Assembly: GCA_026003175.1 (NCBI GenBank)
Contig: BPGT01000007.1
Coordinates: 1-64,000 of the forward strand
Length of the DNA stretch: 64,000 bases
Direction: 5' to 3'
Origin: Armatimonadota bacterium
GTDB lineage: Bacteria; Armatimonadota; HRBIN16
Shown here: in pieces, positions 35,126-43,409 of the stretch
Numbering within the stretch: position 1 is the stretch's first letter
Layout: each line of letters opens with the position of its first letter
Position numbers and translations under genes: made by a program
The notes under the pieces: model-generated
What the model was told of the DNA's origin: nothing
The model's input: only the letters and a program-made list of their open reading frames with translations
Database searches by the model: none

Positions 35126-37885
35126 ATGGATTACGACCATACACTGAATCTGCCCAAAACTTCCTTCCCGATGAAGGCGGAACTGGTGAAGCGAGAACCG
35201 CAGTTTCAGCGGTTCTGGCAGGAACACGATATCTACCATAAGGCGTTACAGAAACCCGCACCCCGTGGGTTGTTCATCCTGCACGATGGTCCACCTTACT
35301 CGAACGGCGACATCCACATGGGACATGCGCTGAACAAGACGCTGAAAGATATTATCGTCAAGTTCCGCATGTTGCAGGGCTATCGGTCGCCATTTGTGCC
35401 CGGCTGGGACAACCACGGTATGCCGATCGAGAACGAGGTGACCAAAGAGTTCCGCCGCAAAGGCGAGAAGCCCGACAAAGTAACCCTGCGCAAGCGATGC
35501 CGGGAGTACGCCAGCCATTTTGTCAACCGTCAGCGCGAGCAGTTCAAGAGGTTGGGCTGTATCGGTGACTGGGAGAACCCCTATCTCACCATGTCCTACG
35601 AGTTCGAAGCCACGCTGGTGCGCGTGTTCGGCGAGCTGGTGGAGCGCGGCTATATCTATCGCGGCTTAAAGCCCGTTCTCTGGTGTCCGGTGTGTGAAAC
35701 CGCCCTGGCAGACGCCGAGATCGAGTATCATACCCATACTTCGCCTTCTATCACCGTGCGCTTTGCGCTGAAGCGAGACCCCAACGGGGTGTTTAAGGAC
35801 GGCCAAAGGGCGTACATCCTTATCTGGACGACGACCCCATGGACAATCCCGTCTAACATGGCGGTGGCAGTGCACCCTGCGGAGTCTTATGCTATCGTGG
35901 AGACCGGTGGTACGCTCTACCTGCTGGCAGAATCGCTGGTGGAAAGTACCATGGCGCGTATCGGTGCGAAGGATTACCGCGTGGTACGCACTCTGCAGGG
36001 CAACGCGCTGTCGGGATTGGTATTTCAACATCCGCTATACGAGCGCGAGTCGCCGGTGGTGTTTGCCGATTACGTGACCATGACCGAGGGCACGGGCGTG
36101 GTGCATATCGCCCCAGGTCACGGCGAGGAGGACTTCCATACCGGTCAGGAGTACGATTTGCGCGTAATGTGCCCGGTGGATGTGCAGGGTAAGTTCACCG
36201 ACGAGGTGGGCGAACGCCTCGCGGGCAAGTACGTACGCGACGCCGATGCCGAGATTATCGATTGGCTGCGCGAGCAATCTGCCTTGCTCGCACACGAGCC
36301 ATACGAACACCAGTACCCCTATTGCTGGCGCTGTCATTCGCCGTTGCTGTTTCGTGCAACGGTGCAGTGGTTTATGAGCATCGACCACAACCGTCACCGC
36401 GAGCGGTGCATCGAGGCGATTGAGCGGGTGAAGTGGTTCCCGCCGCAGAGTATCAACCGCATTCGCAGTATGGTGCAGGCACGCCCCGACTGGTGTCTCA
36501 GCCGGCAGCGGGCGTGGGGGGTAGGCATCCCTGCTTTCTATTGCAAAGGGTGTGGTGAGGTGTTGCTGGAGCCTGCACTCATTGCCCGTGTTGCGGACGA
36601 GGTGGAGAAGGCAGGTAGCGACGTGTGGTTCGAGAAGCCTGCGGAGTTCTTCCTACCCGAAGGTACCGCTTGCCCGAAGTGCGGCGGCACCGCTTTCGAT
36701 AAGGAAACAGACATCCTCGACGTGTGGTTCGACAGCGGCTGCACGCACCGCGCGGTGCTGGAGAAGCGACCGGAGCTGCGCTGGCCCTCTGACGTGTATC
36801 TGGAAGGCTCCGATCAGCACCGCGGCTGGTTTAACTCCAGCCTGATGATTGCCGTTGCCACCAAAGACGATGCCCCTTACCGTGCGGTCATTACCAACGG
36901 CTGGATGCTGGACGGCGAGGGGCGCGCCATGCACAAGTCGTGGGGCAACGTCATCAGCCCGCTGGAGGTTATCAACAAATACGGGGCGGACGTGCTGAGA
37001 CTGTGGGTCTCCAGTTGCAACTACTTCGAGGACGTGCGCCTGTCGTTCGAGATTTTAGACCGTACCGCCGAGGCATACCGGCGTATCCGCAACACCATGC
37101 GCTTCTTGCTGGGCAACTTGTACGACTACGACCCCGCCCAGCATCGTGTGGTGGAGAGCCAGATGCTCCCGCTGGATCAGTGGGCAATGGCGCGCACGCG
37201 CAAACTGTTGGCGGACTGCCTTGCAGCGTACGAGGTGTACGAGTTCCATCGTGTGTACCAGAATGTGCACAACTTCTGCGTGGTGGACATGAGCGCGTTT
37301 TATCTGGATGTGCTGAAGGACCGGCTGTACTGCTCGCCGTCCGCGTCGCATGAGCGTCGTTCCGCCCAGACCGTGCTCTATTTCATTGCGCAGACATTGG
37401 CACAGCTGCTCGCGCCCATTATCACGCACACCGCCGAAGAGGTATGGCAGGCTCTGCCGGGCGAGGATAAGGCGGAGAGCATTCTGCTCTCGCAACTGCC
37501 CGAGGACCCGTTCTCGGTGCATGATGCGGCGATGCTGGAGCGGTGGGAGCCGGTGCTGGCGGTGCGTGAGACGGTGAACAAGGCGCTGGAGCAGGCGCGT
37601 CAATCGGATATAATTCGCCGCTCGCAGGAGGCAGCTCTGCATCTCAAACTGGACGATGAAACCTGGAGCGCGCTGAAACCCTTCTTCGCCGACCTGCCGA
37701 CGCTGTTTATGGTTGCCTCTGTGAACGTGGAGCAGTGGGACGAGGAGGAGGTTTCCGTGTCCGTGCAGAAGGCAGAAGGCGAGAAGTGCCCGCGCTGCTG
37801 GCAAATTCGCACCGATATCGGCACAGATGCGCAGTATCCTGACCTGTGCACACGCTGTGCCAGCGCACTGAGAACCATCGCATGA
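35126..37885 (+). CDS. ileS: Isoleucyl-tRNA synthetase
   Basis: This 919-aa class I synthetase charges and edits tRNA-Ile. The HIGH motif is DIHMGHALNKTLKD near residue 64. The editing domain has LIWTTTPWTIPSNMAVAVHP and GTGVVHIAPGHGEEDF. A zinc site is formed by CKGCGEV and CPKCGGTAFD. The KMSKS loop reads GRAMHKSWGNVISPLE (near residue 601), a variant in which Lys-Met is replaced by Ala-Met-His. A C-terminal zinc finger CPRCWQIRTD/LCTRCASAL is intact. It overlaps lspA by ATGA. Confidence 0.96.
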   Translation: MDYDHTLNLPKTSFPMKAELVKREPQFQRFWQEHDIYHKALQKPAPRGLFILHDGPPYSNGDIHMGHALNKTLKDIIVKFRMLQGYRSPFVPGWDNHGMPIENEVTKEFRRKGEKPDKVTLRKRCREYASHFVNRQREQFKRLGCIGDWENPYLTMSYEFEATLVRVFGELVERGYIYRGLKPVLWCPVCETALADAEIEYHTHTSPSITVRFALKRDPNGVFKDGQRAYILIWTTTPWTIPSNMAVAVHPAESYAIVETGGTLYLLAESLVESTMARIGAKDYRVVRTLQGNALSGLVFQHPLYERESPVVFADYVTMTEGTGVVHIAPGHGEEDFHTGQEYDLRVMCPVDVQGKFTDEVGERLAGKYVRDADAEIIDWLREQSALLAHEPYEHQYPYCWRCHSPLLFRATVQWFMSIDHNRHRERCIEAIERVKWFPPQSINRIRSMVQARPDWCLSRQRAWGVGIPAFYCKGCGEVLLEPALIARVADEVEKAGSDVWFEKPAEFFLPEGTACPKCGGTAFDKETDILDVWFDSGCTHRAVLEKRPELRWPSDVYLEGSDQHRGWFNSSLMIAVATKDDAPYRAVITNGWMLDGEGRAMHKSWGNVISPLEVINKYGADVLRLWVSSCNYFEDVRLSFEILDRTAEAYRRIRNTMRFLLGNLYDYDPAQHRVVESQMLPLDQWAMARTRKLLADCLAAYEVYEFHRVYQNVHNFCVVDMSAFYLDVLKDRLYCSPSASHERRSAQTVLYFIAQTLAQLLAPIITHTAEEVWQALPGEDKAESILLSQLPEDPFSVHDAAMLERWEPVLAVRETVNKALEQARQSDIIRRSQEAALHLKLDDETWSALKPFFADLPTLFMVASVNVEQWDEEEVSVSVQKAEGEKCPRCWQIRTDIGTDAQYPDLCTRCASALRTIA

Positions 37886-38367
37886 GAGGGTGGTTCTTTG
37901 CTGCCACTGTGTTGCTCATCCTGCTGGATCAGGCGAGCAAGTGGTGGATACAATGGAGACTGATACCCGGCCAGTCGGTACCGATTGTGCCAGGTGTGCT
38001 GCACTTCACCCTCTCATTCAACTCAGGCATTGCTTTTGGGCTGTTCCCGCAGTTTGGGGGGCTGTTTCTGTGGCTCTCGCTGGCGATAGTGGCGGTCGTG
38101 CTGATATACTACCTGCACCTGCCCGCCCCTTCAGCATATACCACTGCTATCGCCAGTCTGCTCGCGGGCGGCGCGCTGGGTAACGTGCTGGACAGAGTGC
38201 GCCTGGGGCACGTGGTGGATTTTATCGACTTCCGCGTGTTTCCTGTGTTCAATCTGGCAGATACCGCCGTCACCTGCGCGACGATATTGTGGATGATGAA
38301 ACAGTGGCTGGTTCTCTCTGCAGAGCCGGACCCTGTGCAAAAAGGGGAGCAGGAGAGATCTCAGTAA
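37882..38367 (+). CDS. lspA: Prolipoprotein signal peptidase
   Basis: This 161-aa inner-membrane aspartyl protease cleaves lipid-modified prolipoproteins. It has four hydrophobic segments. Conserved motifs are LLDQASKWW, FNSGIAFGLF, GALGNVLDRVR (first catalytic Asp) and VVDFIDF with FPVFNLADT (second catalytic Asp). The start is the ATG of the ATGA overlap with ileS; an earlier in-frame start lies inside ileS. It provides processing for the lipoproteins in this window (25034-25634 and 54906-55097). Its end overlaps the convergent GT9 gene by 7 bases. Confidence 0.96.
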   Translation: MRGWFFAATVLLILLDQASKWWIQWRLIPGQSVPIVPGVLHFTLSFNSGIAFGLFPQFGGLFLWLSLAIVAVVLIYYLHLPAPSAYTTAIASLLAGGALGNVLDRVRLGHVVDFIDFRVFPVFNLADTAVTCATILWMMKQWLVLSAEPDPVQKGEQERSQ

Positions 38368-39446
38368 CAACTTCCTTCTTCTGTACGGTCACGCTCCGTT
38401 GTGACCACAGCACCGCCCTTTTTTCCGAGCACGAGGCTTGCCATGACGACCTCCTCCACGCTGATGCGCTTCATGCATTCCCTGTCGTGCACACATCGCT
38501 CGGCGGTGCATCCAGTACACGGCTCGTTGTGACGAATGATAACGTGTCCCTCGCCGAAGGGACCGGTGTATGCAGGGTCGCTCGGACCATACAATGCCAC
38601 CACCCGAGTTCCCATCGCGGCGGCGACGTGCATGGGGCCGCTGTCGGCGGTGATGAGCAGACGCAGGTAAGGCATCAGCGCGGCGATCTGCAGGATGGTG
38701 AGCCTGCCGGTAAGCACCAGCGGGTGGCTGCGACAGTGCGCCAGTATTTTCTCTGCCAGCCTTTTGTCGCCTGGTCCCCCAAGTATCACAGGCTGAATCC
38801 CCTGTTCAGAGAGTGTGTCGCACACTTGCGCGAAGCGTTCGGGAAACCACTGGCGGTGTTCGCGGCTCGCACCCGGGTTGATGCCTACCAGCGTGGTGCT
38901 GCCGTCCCACCCCGCCGAATGCAGTTCCGCCTCTGCGATGCGAGTGTCTTCCGGGCACGGGTACAAACGCGGGCGGTAGTCGGAGGTGTCACAGCCTATC
39001 AGCTCCACCAAGTGGCGGAAGTGCTCTAGCGTTTCATGGCGCGAGCGGTCGTGTGGCACGAAGGCGGTGTATAATCTCTGGAACTTCTTTTTGCGTTTGA
39101 CCCCGACACGGATAGGGATACCTCCGAGCCATGCATGAAGCACCATGTCCGCGCTATCGTCCAGAATCACCGCAAGGTCAAACTTTGCTCGGCGCAATCG
39201 CTGGATAAAACGCAGCTTACCCCACAACCCCTGATGCACAGGACGTATCCAGAGGTCGTCTATACCGGGGAAGTTCTGCAGCACTTCTGCCGCCCGCTCG
39301 CCAACCTCCACACAGAGATGAGCATTCGGGAACCGTTGGCGCAGGCAATGCAGCGCTGCCGTACTGTTCACCACATCGCCGATGTGCTCGCGCAGGAACA
39401 CGAAAAGACGAGCCGGATTCAGCTTTTGCAGGTCGCTTGCCTGCAT
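38361..39446 (-). CDS. ADP-heptose:LPS heptosyltransferase-type glycosyltransferase (GT9)
   Basis: This 361-aa GT9 enzyme probably transfers heptose to a lipid A core or similar acceptor. The N-terminus FVFLREHIGDVVNSTAALHC is typical of the acceptor domain. NPGASREHRQWFPERFAQV and the C-terminal ITADSGPMHVAAAMGTRVVA with LYGPSDP are the GT9 donor-site signatures. A CTGCTAERCVHDREC cluster near the C-terminus is common in this family. It is the last gene of an operon with the heptose-7-phosphate kinase, matching the substrate. Confidence 0.9.
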   Translation of the reverse strand: MQASDLQKLNPARLFVFLREHIGDVVNSTAALHCLRQRFPNAHLCVEVGERAAEVLQNFPGIDDLWIRPVHQGLWGKLRFIQRLRRAKFDLAVILDDSADMVLHAWLGGIPIRVGVKRKKKFQRLYTAFVPHDRSRHETLEHFRHLVELIGCDTSDYRPRLYPCPEDTRIAEAELHSAGWDGSTTLVGINPGASREHRQWFPERFAQVCDTLSEQGIQPVILGGPGDKRLAEKILAHCRSHPLVLTGRLTILQIAALMPYLRLLITADSGPMHVAAAMGTRVVALYGPSDPAYTGPFGEGHVIIRHNEPCTGCTAERCVHDRECMKRISVEEVVMASLVLGKKGGAVVTTERDRTEEGSCY

Positions 39447-39461
39447 GGTGACCTCACATAC

Positions 39462-41307
39462 TCATGATCGAACCATGAGCGTAGCCGGGTAGTTCGAACC
39501 CGCCAGCGGCATGGTGCGGATGGTGATAGTGCGCTTCTGGTTCGGTTGCAGGCGGATTCGGGTGATAGAAAACTCCCCAGGTGGGAGCGCACGTTGCACG
39601 CCGAACACCTCGCCGCCGATAGCGAACACACCTCCTGCCTCGCCGCCGCTGGGCTCAAAAGCCAGCTCCACGTCGCGCGCCTTGTCGGTGGGGTTCACCA
39701 GCTCCACACGCACCTCGTAGAGAACGCCGTAGTTGCCGTCCAGCTTACGCTGCTGGTTATGGTTGCGCACTGCTTGCTCACCGATGCGGATGAACTGCCA
39801 TCGCTGTCCTACCACATAGGTGGCGGTGAGCACCTTGTGGCTGGTGGGGTAAATATGGTCGTTTGCGGCAATCTGGCGTCTCTCTTCGGCGGTAAGAGCA
39901 CGAGGTGGTAGAAATCCCCAAGCCATCGTGGTGCCTACTAGTGGCAACGGCTGGTTTTGGTAGACCAGCATCGCCACTTTCATCACGCAGGGGGCAGGGG
40001 GCTGTGCACCTTCGGTGGGCAGTAAACGTACCTGTAGCACACCGCTGGCGGTGTCCAGGGGGCGCATCCTCTGCGCCAGTAGCACCACCTTGCTCTGCGG
40101 AGGAATGCTGATAGTATGCCCTATGTTGTTCATCATAGCGCGCAGGAACAGCTCGCCCGCCACGTAACCCACGCGCACGGTATCCCGCATGGGCGTGCTC
40201 GCTGCACCGGTGATGTGCGCGGTGCGTGTGGTATCGGTGGGATTGAGCAGTTCGATCTGTAGCAGTCCGTCCTGCGCCATACCGTTCATATGGTGATACA
40301 GCAGCCGTGCTCCTTGCGCCTCGCTGATCTCGCCGGCGAACAGCGTCTGTGCCTTCTGCACCCGCTCGGGGTCGTTGCTGACCATCAGCAGAACCGGTGC
40401 GTTCGCAGCTATCGGGCGGTTGACCACCGTCAGCTTCACTTCCTGCTCACGGGGAATATAACCTGAGCCGCTGGCGCGCACCAGTGCACTCGCTGTAGTG
40501 GACTGCCCGACATCAGGCACGCTGTCCAGCCGAACAGGAGAGACAATCTGTATCTGGGCGCCCGGTTCCAGCTGGGTCGAGCGCACAATCGCCGCTTCCA
40601 CCGCCTGCCGCACGAAGTTCGCTGGCAAATCTATCCCCGTGACCACCACGGGCTCAGCCGTTTTCACCTCGCCCGCGTACTTGTGCACGGTCACCATCAG
40701 CGACACCGAGAGCTCGCCGACGGAGACCATTATCCGTTCGCGTCCTACCGCTTGCCCGGTGATGCGCACGGTGCGCCCGTCGCCGATGACCGCGGGGTCG
40801 GCTACTCCGTCGTCCGGTGCTCCTGTAGGGGCGACGACCGCCTTGCCCTCCAGCCAGCCGTTCACGCGCACGGTGCGCGACTCTCCCAGAGGCACCAGCA
40901 GTTCGCTGGCGCTGAGGCTGAGGGGCGGAATGGAGAGGCAGTGTCGCAGCGATCTTGCCCACGCCTGCGCCAGACGCAGGGGGGGTGGTACCGGCAGCGC
41001 GGGCATCGGCGCGGGTAGCGTAGAGCAGAACACCACCGCCGATAGTGACCGTCGCCCGGCGCCTTTCCGCTTTTACCCCGACATGACGTGCTCCCAGTCC
41101 CCGGGCGACGGCGGCTTGAAGTCGCTCTGCCGCAATCTGTGCCCGCCGCTCCGGCACGAGACTGCCGTTAGCAGCCCGTATGTGGATTGCTGTAGCGCGG
41201 TTGACAATGAGCGTGCTACCCTCCACCTCCACGCGCGGCAGGAGCTGCGCGTGTGCAGAGAGCACCGATACGAACACGCATAATAGAGTGGTAACCAGTG
41301 TACGCAT
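39462..41307 (-). CDS. Unrecognised secreted protein in the heptose operon, one apparent frameshift
   Basis: The corrected product is 614 aa. The first frame (41307 to ~40985) has a signal peptide (MRTLVTTLLCVFVSVLSAHA) and a BON- or secretin-N-like segment (VNRATAIHIRAANGSLVPER, QIAAERLQAAVARGLG). The second frame (~40985 to 39462) starts LRLAQAWARSLRHCLSIPPL, then has ELLVPLGESRTVRVNGWLEG and several beta-rich domains with LLQIELLNPTDTTRTAHITG repeats. Removing one base of the seven-G run 40979-40985 fuses the frames and gives a multiple of three. It lies 34 bases after the heptose kinase and 15 before the heptosyltransferase. It may be a periplasmic or surface protein; its function is unknown. 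Confidence 0.75.
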
Positions 41308-41341
41308 ATTCCCTCGTGCCATTATTTTCTTCTCGATTGGA

Positions 41342-42352
41342 CTACTGCTCATGGTGATTCTCGGCAAGCAGGCGCAGAATCTCGTCGCGTTGGGGGGGAA
41401 CCACCCCCACATGGCGCACCACGCTGCCTGCAGCGGCATTTGCCAGTTTGGCGGCGGTGCGCCAGTCCGCCCCCACAGCCAGCGCACAGGTCAGCGTGGC
41501 AATCACCGTATCGCCCGCTCCGGCGGTATCGTATACCTCTACCGGCATCGCGGGCACGTGCAATAGCGGAGAGTCATCTGTAGAAAGGAGTATACCCTGT
41601 GCGCCCAGCGTAATCGCCAGAGCGTGCAAGCCCAGCATCTCGCGCCACAACTGCGCCATTGGGGCAATCTGGGGCAGGGTGTGCATCTCGGTATCGTTGC
41701 CCAGGCTGTTGGCGAACGCCTGCGCCTCCTGCAAGTTGATAGACGCCAGCTTCGCCCCGCTCAGGTGGCGCAGGAGAGGCGGCTTCGGGTTCGCTGTTAC
41801 GGGTATACCTGCCGATGCACACCGCTCCACCACTGCATGCACCAGCGAAGGCGTTAACACCCCTTTCTGATAATCCGAAAGCACCACCGCGCTGGCTCGG
41901 GGCAGGGTGGCTTCCAATCGGCTTAGCAACTCCCGCTGCGTGCTTTCGGTAAGCGGGTGTCGCTGTTCGCGGTCTAGGCGTACCACCTGCTGGCTGTGGG
42001 CAATCACGCGCGTTTTGCAAGTGGTGATGCGCGAAGGTTCTACCAGCACACCCAGCACGTCCGCCCCGCTTTCGGCAAGGTGAGTGGTCAGGATGCGTCC
42101 TTTTTCATCGTCACCCACCACCCCGAACACGCTCACCTGCGCCCCCAGCGCAAGCAGGTTGTTCGCCACGTTGGCGGCTCCGCCGGGCACAAAGCTCTCT
42201 TCCGTCCACTCCACAACGGGCACCGGAGCCTCCGGTGAGATACGCCGCACGACACCGAATACATATTCGTCCAGCATCAGGTCGCCTATTACCAGCAACC
42301 GCAAATCGGCAAATCGCTGAAGTATCTGCTCGTATGGCTCGATGGGCACCAT
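41342..42352 (-). CDS. rfaE1: D-glycero-beta-D-manno-heptose-7-phosphate kinase (RfaE1 type)
   Basis: This 336-aa PfkB-family kinase phosphorylates heptose 7-phosphate at C1. It matches the N-terminal half of HldE: LLVIGDLMLDEYVFGVVRRI, SPEAPVPVVEW, PGGAANVANNLLALGAQVSV, LSDYQKGVLTPSL and the catalytic DTAGAGDTVIATLT. The ATG at 42352 has AGGAGA 3 bases upstream; the long in-frame extension lacks conservation and covers a promoter region. It forms an operon with the secreted protein and the GT9 heptosyltransferase. The adenylyltransferase partner is at 26524-27036. Confidence 0.92.
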   Translation of the reverse strand: MVPIEPYEQILQRFADLRLLVIGDLMLDEYVFGVVRRISPEAPVPVVEWTEESFVPGGAANVANNLLALGAQVSVFGVVGDDEKGRILTTHLAESGADVLGVLVEPSRITTCKTRVIAHSQQVVRLDREQRHPLTESTQRELLSRLEATLPRASAVVLSDYQKGVLTPSLVHAVVERCASAGIPVTANPKPPLLRHLSGAKLASINLQEAQAFANSLGNDTEMHTLPQIAPMAQLWREMLGLHALAITLGAQGILLSTDDSPLLHVPAMPVEVYDTAGAGDTVIATLTCALAVGADWRTAAKLANAAAGSVVRHVGVVPPQRDEILRLLAENHHEQ

Positions 42353-42379
42353 CTTCTCCTGTTGCGATAGCCTGTGTTT

Positions 42380-42408
42380 TTGACAGATTCGCTTCAGGGG
42401 GGTGGAAT
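42380..42408 (+). promoter_or_regulatory. Promoter of the HpcH/HpaI aldolase gene
   Basis: A consensus TTGACA (42380-42385), a 17-base spacer and TGGAAT (42403-42408) lie in the gap between divergent genes. Transcription would start near 42415, leaving a leader of about 115 bases. Confidence 0.55.
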
Positions 42409-42413
42409 CCCTG

Positions 42414-42458
42414 CGTCCTGCCAGACCCCCCGCCCGATTCGACGGGGGTAACAGGACG
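42414..42458 (+). promoter_or_regulatory. Stem-loop at the 5' end of the aldolase leader
   Basis: Outer arms CGTCCTG (42414-42420) and CAGGACG (42452-42458) enclose inner arms ACCCCC and GGGGGT. The structure starts at the predicted transcription start, so it may protect or regulate the transcript. Confidence 0.4.
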
Positions 42459-42530
42459 GAAATCACGTCTCGTAGGAACCTCTGCCCACCATCGCGAAAG
42501 AAAACCGGTATACACAGGAGGTAGGAGGCG

Positions 42531-43328
42531 ATGCGACCCAATAAGGTGCTACAAAAACTGCGTGAGGGCAAGCCGGCGTTACTGGGAGCGGTGTGGACGG
42601 TTCCGCACTGGAAAATCGTGGAGATGCTGGGCATCGCAGGCTACGATGGTGTGTGGATTGAGATGGAGCATTCCGACACCACGTTGGAGCAGATGTCGCA
42701 AATGATTCTGGCAGCGCGGGCGACAGGCATGGAAGCGATTGTGCGCATCCCGCGTGGCAGCTACAACAACGTCATCCGTCCACTAGAGGCGGGGGCGACT
42801 GGCTTGCTGTTGCCTCACTGCACAGGTGGTGAGGATGCGCGCGAGTTCGTGCGCATGGCGCGTTTCGCCCCGATGGGCTGGCGCGGTATCGGCGGCAGCG
42901 TGGATATGCGCTATGGGACCCTGCCCTTACGGGAATACTGCGAGTGGGCAAACCGCGAGATTTTGCTGGGCGTGATGATTGAGCGCAAGGAGGCGGTAGA
43001 GGAGATCGAGACAATTGCCTGTACCGAGGGGCTGGACCTGTTGCTTGTCGGTCCCGCCGACCTGTCGCAGAGTCTGGGAGTTCGCGGCGAGTTGAAACAT
43101 CCGCTGATGCAGGAAGCCATCGCACGGGTGGCGGAGGCATGCAACCGGCACGGCAAGTACTGGGCGGTGGCTGGCACGGTTCCTCCATACGCGGAGCAGA
43201 TGGCTATGGGCGCGCGCTTCTTCAACATCGTGAACGAGATGAGCGTGTTGACGGAGGGCTTCCAGCGGGCGAAAGAGCAGTTTGAGCGCGAAATCGCCAT
43301 TGCCCTACACCCACAATGTCCACGCTGA
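42531..43328 (+). CDS. HpcH/HpaI-family class II aldolase
   Basis: This 265-aa metal-dependent aldolase probably splits 2-keto-3-deoxy sugar acids into pyruvate and an aldehyde. The family core is visible: WIEMEHSDTTLEQMSQMI (metal/acid region), VRIPRGSYNNVIRPLEAGAT, LLPHCTGGEDAREFVRMARF, GVMIERKEAVEEIE (metal-binding Glu) and DLLLVGPADLSQSLGVRGEL (metal-binding Asp). AGGAGGTAGGAGG lies just before the ATG. The exact substrate is unknown. It could serve the same sugar-acid route as the dehydratase at 19252-20370. Confidence 0.9.
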   Translation: MRPNKVLQKLREGKPALLGAVWTVPHWKIVEMLGIAGYDGVWIEMEHSDTTLEQMSQMILAARATGMEAIVRIPRGSYNNVIRPLEAGATGLLLPHCTGGEDAREFVRMARFAPMGWRGIGGSVDMRYGTLPLREYCEWANREILLGVMIERKEAVEEIETIACTEGLDLLLVGPADLSQSLGVRGELKHPLMQEAIARVAEACNRHGKYWAVAGTVPPYAEQMAMGARFFNIVNEMSVLTEGFQRAKEQFEREIAIALHPQCPR

Positions 43329-43409
43329 TGCTCATCGTCCCCAAACATGAACCGAGCCAGTGCGGCCACAACAGAGGAAACACCGATACCGTGGGGAGTG
43401 TGCCTTGAC

